NCBI RefSeq assembly: GCF_945859705.1
Contig: NC_079136.1
Span: 53,954,094 to 54,018,093, forward strand
Length of the DNA: 64,000 bases
Direction: 5' to 3'
DNA from: Episyrphus balteatus
Lineage: Eukaryota > Arthropoda > Insecta > Diptera > Syrphidae
Shown: one piece after another, positions 13,990 through 26,953 of the stretch
Position numbering within the stretch: position 1 is the stretch's first letter
How the letters are laid out: every line of letters starts with the position of its first letter
Made by a program: the position numbers and the translations under genes
Notes under the pieces: generated by a model
The model's database searches: none
The model's input: the letters and a program-made list of their open reading frames with translations, nothing else
What the model was told of the DNA's origin: nothing

Positions 13990-15007
13990 GGGTAGGGAAA
14001 AGGTGCGAAAAGTGCGACTCCTTGCTTTTAAATTGGTATATCTTAAAATGTTTCCAAGCTAGCTTAACCAAACTTTGAAGTCAGTTGATATGACATATTT
14101 TATCTTAATGTTGCAGAAAAAGTTGTAGTTAAAGAATGAATGAGAGCATCACATTAGACTTAAATTTGCAGAAAAAGTCAAAACGTCTAACTTTTTGCAA
14201 GAGGTGCGATCAGTGAGACAGGTTAAGGTGAACAGTAAGACTAACGGATAAAACCGAAACAAATTAATGAAAACATTAATTTATGTGACTCTAACCGATT
14301 AAAAAAAAAAAAAAGTTACAAAAAAGCCGAAAAAACGAAAGAAAAAGCACCACCAAATCATATTAAAATCATGTTAAAATCATAAATTTTTTTAAAATCT
14401 ATGTCTCACTGTTTGCTTTTTAAAAATGTCTCACTGTTTACTTTTTGTCATTTTTCGGAAAAATATATAATTACAAAAACGATAAGGAATTCTAAGTTTA
14501 TGAAAGAACATATAAATATAATATATATTTTACAGGAGAGACGAAAGAGTAAACAAACAAGAGAGTAGTTGGGAAGAAACGCGCTGTGCAAAATTTGAAT
14601 TCAAGTCTATTTAGAGTTTTCGGAATGAACCCAAATTTTCTGGGTTGCTCCGCTGACATATTTTCTAAAGAATGGCATTCAAAAGTCATTTTTGAAAAAA
14701 AGTGGAGTTACGAGGTTTTCTTATGAGACCGACGATATGTAAAAAAAAGTTTTGTCCATTAACGTAGTTTTTTTGTGTTATACACTCTTTTCATAACACT
14801 CCAAAAACGACTTCCACCTGATTTTGTTTGATATTTTCCCGTGTAGGAAAATGGACAACTTCAATCGGAACAGAATTAAAAGACGCAGATGGGGAAATAC
14901 ACGTTTTGACCCAAACAAACGGTACTGTGCTTGCTTTCAGAAAAGAGAAAAATGGATTGTCTCACTGTTAGCACTGTCTCACTGTTAGCACCTTTCCCCT
15001 ACTACCC
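13990..15007. mobile_element. TIR element, about 1.0 kb, 'GGGTAGGGAAAAGGTGC'
   Basis: The left terminus GGGTAGGGAAAAGGTGC and the reverse complement of the right terminus (GGGTAGTAGGGGAAAGGTGC) match. The phrase 'tctcactgtt' recurs near the middle and at the right end. No transposase frame is visible. Probably a non-autonomous DNA transposon. Confidence 0.6.
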
Positions 15008-15213
15008 GAACTGCGATTGTTAACTATCAATTTATAGTTGATAAATCGAAATGAACTGAAAAATCTCAAAATTTGAAATAAAGTTTTCGATTTATCGAAA
15101 AAAAAAAAAAACAAATTTTCTTTTAAAAACGGGAAGGCGATGAAGTTGTTTAGATAAAAGGAACTGATCCCAAAAAGCAGTTTTTATTCATTATAACTTA
15201 AAAGTTGATTCAT

Positions 15214-15366
15214 TACACTGGTCAACAAAATTTAACTTTTTTTTTGCCACAAAAAAAAACGAAGGCCAATCAAACTTTTCTGTCTTCAGATTCGGATCTA
15301 GCACCCCAAAAACTAATAGAAAAGTATATTTTGGTTCTTGTGGCAAAAACCTTGTTGACCAGTGTT
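15214..15366. mobile_element. Short MITE of the 'CACTGGTCAACAA' family
   Basis: Ends read TACACTGGTCAACAAAAT and the reverse complement of CCTTGTTGACCAGTGTTA. This is a short internally deleted relative of the element at 27150-28107, which has the same termini and the same subterminal 'gaaaagtatat' segment. Confidence 0.7.
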
Positions 15367-15783
15367 ATCTTTGCTATATGTATAATATATCGATGACCTT
15401 ATTCGCCAAAATTTATAAGCCGGAACTTTATAGACAGGAACATAGCACCACAGGATATAAATGCTTAAAGAACTATATTTTACAATTATTCTATTATAAA
15501 CTTATGTCCAAACTTACTAGGGCATATGACTACAAAATAAATATGTGGTGTTATGTCCCATGAATTGAACTCTCACTTTAAAGTGACGAATGAATTGGGG
15601 CTGCTTGGGCTCACTTTAGATTTTCGGGGTAGGTGCATCGAAAATTTCTTTTAATATCCAAAAGATTTCTTGAATTCAGATACAATTTGTATATAAGCTA
15701 TTTCGTATACTCATTCTAAATCCTTAAGTTTGTCCGAAAAGAAAAGGCTGCAGAAGCATGAAAGCAGCAAACTCCTCATAATC

Positions 15784-15874
15784 TACCCAACAAACAATTT
15801 TGCTTCTGTAAAGCTTTACAGGTGCTTCTATAGCTTCTGTAAAGATTTATAGAAGCGAAATTGTTATTTGGGTA
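15784..15874. mobile_element. 91 bp hairpin MITE
   Basis: Left TACCCAACAAACAATTTTGC pairs with right GCGAAATTGTTATTTGGGTA, with 'ttctgtaaagctttacag' inside. It would fold into one hairpin. Confidence 0.6.
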
Positions 15875-17383
15875 TATCATTGTTAATTTATTAATTTTCA
15901 AAACATTTGCATCGGATATAAGATTGTGGAGTAATGTCTCACCTTTGGTGCACTTCCGCCACCTAGATTAAAAGTCTGTTTTTTTATGTTTACTGAAAAA
16001 TATTCTTCTTTACATTGGTGTTGAATTTTGTATTGTATGTTTTGTGATTAATTTTGTCTATAAGTACCCCTAGCTCATATTATAGTTGCTAAACATTTCC
16101 ATCAAGTTTGTAGGCTATGTGCGCTTAAAAGTCCTTTTAAATAGCCCATGAAAGATATTGGTGACGGTAAGATTTCAGTATCCATGTAAAAAAAAAAAAC
16201 AATTGAATAAAATCATTTTATATTATTCGATTCCAAAGTTTCTCATGTATTAATAGTGTAGGGACAGGGAGATGGAACATGTGTATGTAAATGTTATGAT
16301 TTAATTACTCTCCCAGGTTGTAGACAATTCAATAGTCAAAAAACAACATAACAATTTATGTATTTCAAACTTAAGGCTATACACTTTAAATTTTATTCTG
16401 CATTTCCTAGAAATTCAATTATTCAAATCCATTAAAGTGTTCATATTTTTGATCATGCTCTCCTTGCTCATCGTATATCTCAACAATATTATCCTTTGAT
16501 GACTTTTATAAGAATATTACAACAGAAATCCCTTCAAAAAACAATCTTTTAGTTTAACAAATTAAACTAATGGTATAAATATTATTTTATCCTGCAAATG
16601 CATATATGAACCTGAACTGAATAGAACGTGAGCATCCTCAAACATAAATATTGTTATGTAATTTTTTTTTTTTCAAAACTTGACCATGGTGTATAGAAGG
16701 TATAGAATGAATAATAAAGTACAGCACATTTCCTGCATAGAAATAACAGCAACTACTATAAATTATAATCATACTAATTGGTCTCTAGAGAGGGAAAGAG
16801 AGAAAGAGAGAACAAATGTAAATGACCTTAGCATATTTCAAACCAAGGACTTTTCTCCTTTAAGAAGATTGCACAGGAAGAGCTTTTTTACTTATAAAGT
16901 ATTTATGTATAAAAAGCATAAAAGAGAGAATATCTACCTACCTACTCTTGTCTACACACTTTTTTTTGTATTTGAGGAGTTTATAATATGTATGTACATT
17001 TGCAAAGTTAGAGTTTCCGAATTGAAATGAAAAGAAACAAAAAAAAAACTTAACTTCTATTTTCTACAACTTGCTCAGTTTAAATATTCACATAAAGGCA
17101 GAGAGGGATTGTCTTAGACGAAATACAAAAAAAAAACTTCAGTTAAACATTATAAAATGTACTACCTACTTAAGGTTTCAGATATAAAAGTTCTACACTC
17201 AAAGAAAAGTATAAAATATCCAAGTAAGATACTGTGCTTATAAAATTATTAAAGTTGCTTAGATTTTTGTTTTTATTTTATGCATTATTTATACATATTA
17301 GTTTGGCCTTCCATAGACATAGGTTACAGGATTTACCATCAGTGTTTTTTTTTTTTCAAAAATTCGGTTTGTTGCAGTTTTTC
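15875..17383. other. No gene seen
   Basis: AT-rich DNA. The 116-codon frame at 16680-17030 is composed of purine-rich and simple sequence with no domain. I do not support it as a gene. Confidence 0.4.
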
Positions 17384-17480
17384 CCAAAATTTGACTATTG
17401 GTTATTATTCATGCATTAATTATTGACTCCTCCAAAAATTTGACTATTGGTTATTATTCATGCATTAATTATTGACTCCT
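17384..17480 (+). repeat. 48 bp near-perfect tandem duplication
   Basis: A 48 bp unit beginning 'aaatttgactattgg' and ending 'attgactcctc' occurs twice in direct tandem, differing by about one base in an A-run. A recent local duplication. Confidence 0.85.
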
Positions 17481-17600
17481 CTTTCACCAGAAGGGTGAAA
17501 GGGAATTCGGTTAAAGTGCCCAGATTCACCAGAAGGGTGAAGTGGAATTCGGTGCGCTCCACAACAGCTGAAGAGTGAAGGAGTATGCGGTTCGTTCCTA
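17481..17600 (+). repeat. Repeated small hairpin motif TTCACC-AGAA-GGGTGAA
   Basis: The motif TTCACCAGAAGGGTGAA followed by 'GGAATTCGGT' occurs at about 17483 and about 17526. A degenerate third copy ('gctgaagagtgaagg') lies near 17568. Each perfect copy is a 6-7 bp inverted repeat with a short loop. No gene is nearby. Confidence 0.7.
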
Positions 17601-17609
17601 TACTCCACA

Positions 17610-17850
17610 GCACTGGGAAACCGACGAAGTTATGAATGCCAGAGTTATGTGCGTCAAAGTTATGAAAGACCGAATTTATGAAAAATCGAAGTTATGAAAA
17701 ACCAGAGATACAAACGCCAAAGCTATAAAACGTGGGACAATATGCGGAATGATTCAGGAGGAATGAACAAAAAAGATAGAGCGTGTAAGTTGGGTCAAGA
17801 CAAGAAAAAAATTGTATGGGGGCAGGGTTGTCTATTGCCATTTTGTAAAA
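17610..17850 (+). repeat. 15-16 bp minisatellite plus TIR-like end, copy 1
   Basis: Degenerate tandem units of the type 'cgaagttatgaaaaac' run from about 17625 to 17725. They are followed by 'ggaggaatgaac' and 'agagcgtgtaagttgggtc'. The same order of elements is found at 26540-26953, so this is a dispersed composite repeat. Confidence 0.65.
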
Positions 17851-20800
17851 CTAACTCGTGTGTTAAAAAATTTAAAGGTACCTACACATATTAAGGCCTG
17901 CTTCTCTCCAACGAATGTTCGACTTTTTAATCACCATAAGTATTCCCCATTCATTTTTATGGGTTAGTTTAAAACTTCTGAAGTTTGGGCACATGAAGCT
18001 ATCGAATTGTTAGCTATTAGTAGTATAGCAGTAGCATTTTCCTTACATCAAAACTAAACAAAAAAATAAAGATACCAAGAAACTGACATACATACATAGG
18101 TACTTTGTAAATATTCCCTCCTCAGTTGAATTTAACTTCTATGCTCATTGGCAGCTTGTTGTTTTTGTAAAATATTTTTAAACCCCTACTGCAGGTATGA
18201 ATTAGCTACATATGCCAAAAAACACACCTTATAACTCATAAAACAAAAAATGAAATAATCTATTTCTTGGATTTGCTTCTAACCCAATAAAATATTCTTA
18301 TCGAAAAGCAACAAAATTTTTTGAAAAAACGTCTAACATTTTTCAAAATCCTTGAACAGATTTTACAATTATTACTTTCTGACACTTTCACTAACGGTTA
18401 TATCAATTTTTATGCCGAAAATAATTTAAAATTCGAATTTTTAACGACCAATATAAATTAAGTGACTCTTTCTGATGATATCATAAAATATTGAATTTTA
18501 TTACGACTTTTATCAGAAGAAATTTATAATGGTTTACAAAATTAGCTCGACCTAAGTAACTAAGCAAGAATTTTTTGATCATCATTTTAAATGTTTATAT
18601 AGTTATCGTTCAGCATCAAATAATGTCATAAAAGACGACTTGACAAAATTTTAAGGCTTCAAAAATATATAAAAAATATTTCGTTGGCTATTTTTTTTTT
18701 TTTCTTTTTCTTTTTTAACGACCACCAATTAACATTTCTTCTTTACAGTTCATTTACGATAGTCTTGTTACACATCCACTTCTTCGTCTATAATAATATG
18801 GTGATAGACCTCTTCAGAAAATAAAAAAAAAAAAAACAAACTACTTTCATTAAATTTAAATGTAAATAATGTCAATCTTCTTCACTCTCTTTTCCATGGA
18901 AAGTTAACCCACCCTTAGCTTTATCACAAGTACATTTTTGTAAAGAAAAAAAAGAAGTATATTTTTTTATGTTTTGACCTTGCTATACATAACTGAAACC
19001 AGATTTATTTTTAAGTGCGTCTATTTGTACCTTTTTCGCTGTCAAACTCAACAACAACAAAAAATGAAAAAGAGGACAAACTTCCTCAATGATATTGAAA
19101 ATTCATTAAAAAGAAGTAGAAATAAAAAATAAATAAAAAGCACAACATAACAAAAAAAAAATCCTATATATAAGTTTTATACAACATCTATACAAACTAA
19201 AACGGAAAACGGATATGGAAACGGAAATGTACCTACATCATAAAAATGTTGGAAAATGTAAATTTGATAGACACTCCATTTTGGTTTTTGGATAGCACAA
19301 AATCTTTGCCGTATTCAACTTTTGACACACGTGTGTACTGCCATGAGCACTAAAAATGTCAGTTCGATAGAAGACATATACAAAGGGAGGGAAAAAGAGA
19401 CAGACAGAGTGCAAATGGAAAGAATATCAAACAAAACATCACAAAACTTTAAATTAAACTCTGTGTTCTTTGAATGATGATAAAAGATTGGTGGTGGTGT
19501 CTTTTGTTAAATGTTTTGTGTATTTTGGTGAAATTCTATGTTGTGCTTGTCAAGAAAGTCTTTGTTTTGCTTGAACATATTTATCCCATTGTTATTATTT
19601 ACGTTGACGAATAGACGACAAAGAAATAGGAGGAAAGGAGTTACTGCGAAAGCAAGCGATTGAAACACTTTTCGCAAATATGCAGTATAATTATGAGGCA
19701 ACAAACATAAACAAAAATACAATTCGGTAAAAACGATACAAAACTATACTCGGCTAAAATTTAATGATACAATTGGAAACATAATTGGAAGACTAATTTA
19801 TATACCTACCTGCACAGAAAAAAATAATTTATTTTTCAGTACCTTATAATACGTTTTTTTTAGGAGTAAATGAATCCTAATGCCTTCCTGACGGCCTAAC
19901 CCTAAGCAAATTTAAATCTTTTCAAAATTTTCTTCCCAAAAATAAAATTGAGATTTCGTTCAAAAATTCTTAAAATGATCACAAAACAAGGGTTGTTAGC
20001 TAAAGTTTCAAATGAACTTTTTACTGTACCTAATACATTTCTAGCAAGGTTTTTTAAAAAAAATTTCTCGCTCTTCATTTGGAATATTGATTTTTATTCG
20101 GAGAGGCGATCGTAGAGCTAATAAGGTTTGAGCTTATAATTGGTGTCAATGTGTCAAGGCAAATTTAAGTTGATACTGAAAATTAAAAAACAAGGTTGCT
20201 ACTTTTAAAATAGGAAGGGGTATTGTGATGTGGCACAATTATAATGTGTGTAAATTATAATTATAAAAAGTACAATGTTGTCATTTTGCTGTTGTGAAAA
20301 TTAACATATTTGTGGGATACTGGGCGTAAAACTTTCTTGAGACTGAATCGATTTAATTCAAAGTTTATAGAAAGATTTTTCTTATAATTTTAAAGAATAT
20401 TGTGTTTTTATAAAAAAATCAGGAAATTAAATTTCCTACAATTTTCTTAGTGCCACAACTTGCCTCACGATTTTCTAACTACAACCGGAGCTTTTATTAG
20501 GCCCTGCTCAGTAGGCCCAAGCACAAGCAACATCAGCCAGATTATTATAGTACCTGTTGATCTATTATCTGCTATTTCTAAGTTCCAACAGAGACCTCAT
20601 TAGTGTTTGCAGAGGTAAAATCAACGATAAGGCTTCGGTTAAAATCTCCAATTTAATTTTTATCTGACACTTTGTAAGCAAGATACATCTTTTTTAGCTT
20701 TTTTAAATTACGAAACACCAACCAATACTCAATCAAGCTTAAATCCTCATTTATGCAACCCGCAGAATGTTCAATAAGACCCAATATAGGCAGTTCAAAT

Positions 20801-22100
20801 TGAGGTGGGTGTCATCAGCAGGTGGAAAATTGTAAAGAGTTTTGTTTACCTCTACTGCTTGAACTCGATCAGTAGGTAAGGTAGTAAGTAAGGTGTAAGA
20901 GCCTGACTGCAGAAGAAAAAAAGTTCCAGTTTAAGCTTCTAAGAACAATTTTAAGTAAAGTGAAGTATTCGATGGATTGATTATGAATCTCAACTTGAAT
21001 GTTAGGGTCAAAACCAGAAAAATGGGTGGCAGCACATGTGTTAACAAAATAAAGAATAAGAGAAAAAATATTATTTAAAACTCCATACCATTTTGTTTTG
21101 TGTAACTTAAAATTAATTACTAACTTAAAAAAATTGTAATAATTTTTTTCTAAGTTTCTTATATTTCTAAAAAAACTCGTACGTGGACGAAATTTAAACT
21201 TTACGTAGGTACCTATACTTATTAATGCCGGAAATATAAAGTAATTTTTACATGCCTATGGTACATTGTTTTTTTTTTACCAAAAACACTGTTTAATCTT
21301 ACGAAACTTGGATATAATTTTTCCTCTTACATAAAACTGAATATTTAAAGCCCTTACTCTCCTAATCGCAGCTTTTATTCTTTTCCAAGGTCAAAATATC
21401 CAAATCTGTAACGACCTCTGAAAGTTAATCGTCTACACGTTTTACAATCAACTGCCCACAGCAAAAATATAATCTGACAAAAACTCATTTTTATAACAAA
21501 AAAAGCTAAACCAAAAGAAGAATAAATCCATTCTAGGAATTTTCCACTTTTTAATTTTTGCAGACACAAAAAAAATATCAGAATGAGTAGGTACCTAAAC
21601 ACGTAAAATAAAAGAAAAATCATTCAATATTGAAGAAATATATAACAACTTAATGTAATCCTTCAAAGAAAAAGTTGCAGAAAATGATTTTTCTTTTTAG
21701 GGTGTTCTACTAAAAATTTAATTTTCTTACAAGAAAAACCATTTCAATTCCATTCACTTCAAAGCACTAAAAATAATAAAGAAAAACATCTGAACAACTC
21801 TATTATCCTCGTTGACATAATATTAAATTTTTAATCACACCCGCACGTAATTTAATATTAAATCCAAACTTCCTTCCGTTTCCGACAGGTAATGAAAACC
21901 CAATTAGTTTTCTAGAAAATGAAAATATTCTAAAAAAAAAAAATAATAAATAAAATCAACAACAACAACTTCTTCTTCGCAACCATAAATGTTAAGGAGT
22001 GTCAAAAACCTTACCTTAACTCTCTCGAAACATAATAAAGACAACAATAACATAATAAAACTTACACCAACACACAAAACACCCACCAAAAATTTCCTTC
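17850..22100. other. No gene seen; possibly intron
   Basis: About 4 kb of AT-rich DNA with no frame that shows domain content or credible exon boundaries. If the putative exon at 22103-22160 (minus) is real, this stretch would be its first intron. Confidence 0.4.
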
Positions 22101-22102
22101 AC

Positions 22103-22160
22103 CTGGAAAGAGCACTCTATACAGAGCACCAGCAGCCAGTTGTTGTAGCAGCAAATTCAT
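22103..22160 (-). CDS. Putative first coding exon, hydrophobic N-terminus
   Basis: On the minus strand an ATG at 22160 opens 19 codons reading MNLLLQQLAAGALYRVLFP. They end at a GT donor after CCAG (CAG|GTGAAG, donor bases 22102-22101), in phase 1. The hydrophobic start resembles a signal peptide or membrane anchor. No downstream exon could be joined: nothing in 1-22 kb on this strand is recognisable, so the next exon may lie outside the window. The surrounding DNA (CA/TG-rich, with a G-run at 22711-22739) has the look of a long 5' untranslated region. I do not recognise the protein, and the exon call is inference from composition and one good splice donor. Confidence 0.25.
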
Positions 22161-22439
22161 AACAAACAACAACCCTTCTCGTGTATATACGAGATGGGAT
22201 ATTTATGTAGCGGTGATAGGTAAGTCGCCGTACATTTTCGAAGGGGGGTATACCTGTACCCTTTTCGAGTTTTGAGTTTAACTAAAAAAATTATTAAGCT
22301 GCCAAAAACTAAAATCATCCCCCCTTCGGGAATCTCAATTCTCAAACTCGAACAAAAACTCAAAACACACTCATTTAAACTTATAAATACTTGGCGCACT
22401 TGCGAATACAAAAATTTGTTCCTTTTTACCATCCCACCA

Positions 22440-23175
22440 CCCCCACGTACAGTACCATTCCCAACAACGCACCCTGTGTGTCGGTTGTGTGTTGTGTATA
22501 GTGTGTTTTTGTCACAAAAACGCTCGCATAACGGTATAAGTCGTGCACGGATACGGATATACCTTATTTAAAAAACGAAAGCAAAACACACACATAACCT
22601 CCTTTGAAAAGTAAAGAAGACGAAAACGAAGAAGAAGAAGAAAAAAGCCAAGTTAAAAGCGGGAGGTTTATAATAATAACTTTTGTAGGCTTTTTTTTGC
22701 TGTTGTTTAAGGGGGGAGAGGGGGGGGGGGGTGGTGGGGAAATAACAGGAGGTGTGTTGGGTGAAATTGAATTAAAAAATAATGTTTATCCTCTCTCAGA
22801 TTGTATGTGTGTGTGTGTTGTGTTGAAATGTTGCAAAGGAACATCATCATCGTTACCATCTGACAACACCAACAACAATAACCCAAAAACCACCACCCCC
22901 TTGTCACCGAAAATACGACTTAAGGGTTGGTGTAGGATCATTATTGCCGAAGGAAAACTCGAAAAATTCCTTCTTATTTTTTTTTTTTCTCTCATATGAC
23001 TTAATGTTGATGCTTCCCGAGGGGGAAAGGGGGTCACGAGCGTGATGGGGCTCAGTACGCAGGGGTAGGACAATATTACACACAAACACACAACGCACAC
23101 CTATACACACACACACGCGCAGCCATCTGACAATAAATGTATGGCAACGAAAATGTTGATGCATGCGTGCGTGCG
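22440..23175. other. Low-complexity CA/TG- and G-rich block, possible promoter/5'UTR region
   Basis: In contrast to its AT-rich surroundings this block has GT/CA dinucleotide tracts (about 22470-22510, 22805-22825, 23080-23125), a long G-run at 22711-22739 and repeated GCGTGC near 23160-23175. Several open frames cross it on both strands, but they are translations of simple sequence. It resembles promoter-proximal or 5'UTR DNA of a fly gene. Which gene, and which direction, cannot be told. Confidence 0.35.
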
Positions 23176-26100
23176 ATACATCGTCTTCGGTGGTTATGAC
23201 ATATTTTTCAGTTTTTTTTTCAGTTTTTTTTTTGTATATTTTTCTTGGTGTGCAGAGGGGTGGGAATAAAGGGGAGTGAGGTAAAATGTTGAAAAAGGAG
23301 GTGGGCTGAGTTTGTTTTTCCGAAATAATCATGAAAAAATAAACTCCTTATTCATGCACCGTTTTAATTTTGTATATTTATTTTGTTTTTTTTTTATGTT
23401 TCTTCAGAATTTATGCGCGTGTTGGATGGATTTTTGAAAGGAAACAGCGCGAAAAACTTCCCTTAGAGATGGCGCTGCTCAATGGCAAATAATTCCCCTA
23501 TCCAATTTTGAAATTATGTGTGCTGCTAGGCTATACTGCCCGCTGCCCGTTGCCGCTCCTAAAGTTTAGGTGTGCGTGTTTATTGGGTGATTTTTGTATT
23601 TTGTTTTTTTTTTTTTCCTAACGGGTTATATTGATGGGGTAGGTTAGGACACAAAACGTTCCTTATTTTTTTATGGAGTTCCCTATTTTTTTTTTTTTTT
23701 CTAAAAAAAACTGCCTCGCTCTTACCTATATAGTCCACAAAAATATGCAATGAAAAATAATTAAAAAAAAAAAAAACAGTGACTTCCAAATATAGTCAGC
23801 TCCTTAGCAACCAAGGATTTGCACATTTACACTCTCTCTCTGATCCTGGTTAGGTATGTTAAGGACACACAAATATTATCTCCACCCAAAATCCTTGTTG
23901 TATAGATGTGTGTTTGCATAAGTTGTTGGAGATTGAATATTAGAATTGGGATTTGGGTGGAGTGCAAATGCACTTAAATAAACTTCACTTTAATTTATTA
24001 TGCTCATTTTGATATAGGTATATTTTTTATTTTTTTTTTTTTTATCTCCAAATTATTCTTCACTTCATCTCACTAACACAAATCTACATAATTTTCGCAC
24101 ATATGTATACAAACTTTTGTCGTTTTTTTTTCTTCTTTATTTTCATATATATAGGTATATTTTTTTTTCTTTTTTTTTTTTAAATTTGCACAAGGACACC
24201 TCTTGTTTCACTTCACAAAAATGCAAATTTCTTCACATATTTTCTTTTTTTTCATTCTTTTCTTCATTTTCTTTTTTTTTTCACTCAAAAAAAGGACATC
24301 CTTTTCCACTTGTTTCCTGATTTCTCGAGGGGGAAGAGATTTTTTTTGCACATCCTTATGTTGAAATATACGTTGTATATGTATTCCATTTTTATAATCG
24401 ATTTGTTTTGTTTCAAACTGTAATCCATTTTCATTTATTTTTTTTTTTTTATTTTTTCATCGTTTCCTATCAGCTGCTAAATTGAGTTGCCTATTTCCTT
24501 ATTTTATTTCTCTTTAACATTTTTAAAAAGAAAATTTTCCAAATTTTTGCACAGATTTCAAAATAAAATGACCATGAAAAGAAAAAGAAAAACTCCTAAA
24601 TCGAAACAAAAAAAAAATTGCTTATATCTAAAAAAAAATGGAAAGAAAAAAACTCGAAAATTTACCATTTCGAATGTTGTACAGGAATCAGAAAAAGAAC
24701 AAACTTATAAATATGAAATAAGAACTTTTTCTTTTAATTACTTTCAATTAATTCAGCTTTTTTTTGGAAAAAGTATCGCGAGTTTTATAAAGGAAAAAAC
24801 TTTTTGGCTACACCCGTTTTGAGATAAATAAACTTTTTCCTTCTTTTTCACCAACTTCTTTTTTTTTTTTTCTTTAAACCGATTTTTTTTTTCTCGTTTC
24901 AAAGGACTCTCACGAACGTTTCCCCGAACAGTTGTCAAAACAGGCAGCCATTTACATCTAAAAATTTTGGATATTCCCGAAATGGCAATAAAAAAAAAGT
25001 TAAATTTCGAATTCCGATAGGCAGGACGCATGCTTAAGGCTCATATGGTTGTATTGTTGTGGAGTTTTTCGATAATGGCCGCCAATGGTAGAATAAATGA
25101 TGGTGGATTTCGAAAGTCCTTGCGTGGTGTGGAATTCTGTGTGTGGAGTCCTGTTGTGGGTGGCGGGAGATTTGAATATTTTTCACATTTAAGTAATGTG
25201 CATATTATTATTTTCATCTATTTATCGTACAATGTGTGAAGGACAAACAAATTTTTTTTTTAATATAACGATTTGCTGCATGTATTTTTCCTTAGTCGAG
25301 ATCAAATCATTGAATAATTATAGTGTAGAAGTGACACCGCGCAAAAAAATCCGCTATATGAATGAGATCTGCCGCTACAGTCGCTTTATAGAATGTGTGT
25401 ATCCTATTCGATAGCTAAAAAATCCCTGAAAAGGAGTTTTTGGTAACCAAATCTATAGTAAAAAATGCTTTTTATATTTTGTTTATTTGTATTGGTTTTG
25501 TTTTGTGTTAAGTTTGTATTTGTTTATTTTTTGTTTTTGTAACATTTATTTTTAAAATGAGTTGAATTTACGAGCCTGAAGAAATATTTTAAATTTTCGG
25601 ATGCTTATTTGAAAGGATATTGTCTTACTGTTTATTTATTAACAATGACGATGAGAAGATAAACATTTTGTTCAAATATTGAGTGCAAGTGTTTATTTAA
25701 TTTCGAAAAGATTGTGTTAGCATATAAGCCAAATTGTAATTCAAATTATTTGCACGTTGTCCACGTGCACTGTGGCGTATACGTGTTTTTTTATTTACTT
25801 TTGTTTACAAAATGCTGAATGGAATGAGACCTGAGACGACAAATGTAAAAAACTTTATTATTATGAAAACATGAATATTTTTTGAGAAGAGGTCAGCGGG
25901 ATAAGAAGTTAAAGGCGTTAGAAATAACATCTAAAACAAATATTGTTCCTCTTAGGATTAAGAATTCCGTGAAAGACAAAAATATTTGTCTTTTCAATAC
26001 AAATTGTGTATTCATGTAAGACTCTTGTGAATTTTGGTTCTTCTTAAATTTATTTTTTGTGTAAAATTTCATGGGGGGGTTAAATTTTATGACATACTCG

Positions 26101-26530
26101 TATTTCCATGATATTTTGTCACAAATAAGAATCTTTCAGAAATGAATGCAGTCAATAAAAAAAAACTAATTTTTTTCCCGACGTTTCTTCGTTTAGCTGT
26201 TTAAACTGATACATGCAAACAAAAACTGCCCAGATACGGAGTTATTCTTATGAGTGTTTCATTTAGGTTTCTATTTCGTCCATTAAAAGAAGGCTTACTC
26301 ATGTTTTTTTGGCATACTTTGGTTGTTTGGTTCCAAATGCCGCTGATTGTCCACTTATTAAGAAGAAAAACAAAGCTTGATCAAAAAAATGTCCCACGCT
26401 CAAACATAACAGAAGAAAATAGTTAATCTTACTTGGAAATTTGGGGCAAAACATATTTTTTTCGACCTTCAGCCATTGCAAAAATTCCAGCGTCGGCAAT
26501 ATTCAACCAATTTTACTGTTCTTACATGTT
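23176..26530. other. No gene seen
   Basis: Poly-T and poly-A rich DNA; the frames at 24117-24320, 24487-24822 and 24753-25031 are F/K-rich translations of homopolymers. Nothing can be supported as coding. Confidence 0.4.
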
Positions 26531-26539
26531 TAGAAGGAA

Positions 26540-26701
26540 ATCGTAACGGAGTTATAAATACCAAAGTTATGCGCGTCAAAGTTATGAAAAACCCAAGTTA
26601 TAAAAAACCGAAGGTATCAAAAACTGAAGCTATGAAAAACCAGAGCTATGAACACCGATACTATGAAACGTGGTTTTTGGGTTGGTCACCATTGAGAAGA
26701 A
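26540..26701 (+). repeat. 15-16 bp minisatellite, copy 2
   Basis: Degenerate tandem units related to 'aagttatgaaaaaccg' ('gcgtcaaagttatgaaaa', 'accagagctatgaa' and so on), matching the array at 17610-17725 in unit and in order. It directly abuts the TIR element at 26702-26953. Confidence 0.7.
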
Positions 26702-26953
26702 CGATATACGGGAGGAATGTACCAAAAAGCTAGAGCGTGTAGGTTGAGTCAAGACAAAAAGATACAGCACGTTATCGTTGGTGTAACCATTGATTTTTAA
26801 TAATTTTTTTTTCCAGATTGAGACATTTTTTTCGAAAATTGCCCTTCCTGGCTAAACGGGGTGGAATAGACACCCCCGTCCCATACAATTTATTTCTTGT
26901 CTTGACTCCTACCTACACGCTCTAGCTGTTTGGTACATTCCTCCTGTATATCG
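26702..26953. mobile_element. TIR element linked to the minisatellite
   Basis: Inverted ends of about 50 bp: left CGATATACGGGAGGAATGTA with 'agctagagcgtgtagg', and right the reverse complement with few differences (CGATATACAGGAGGAATGTA). Internal 'gagtcaagacaa' words are present on both sides. A diverged left end of the same element is present at 17755-17805. Confidence 0.7.

Noticed and set aside
16680..17030. 116-codon open frame
   Set aside because: Purine-rich simple repeats and AT-rich codons with no similarity or splice context.
22604..23332. Overlapping open frames of 90-140 codons in the CA/TG-rich block
   Set aside because: They translate simple sequence (E-runs, G-runs, HTHT, VCVCV) on both strands and show no domain.
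24117..25031. F- and K-rich open frames
   Set aside because: Products of poly-T/poly-A tracts; no conserved motif.
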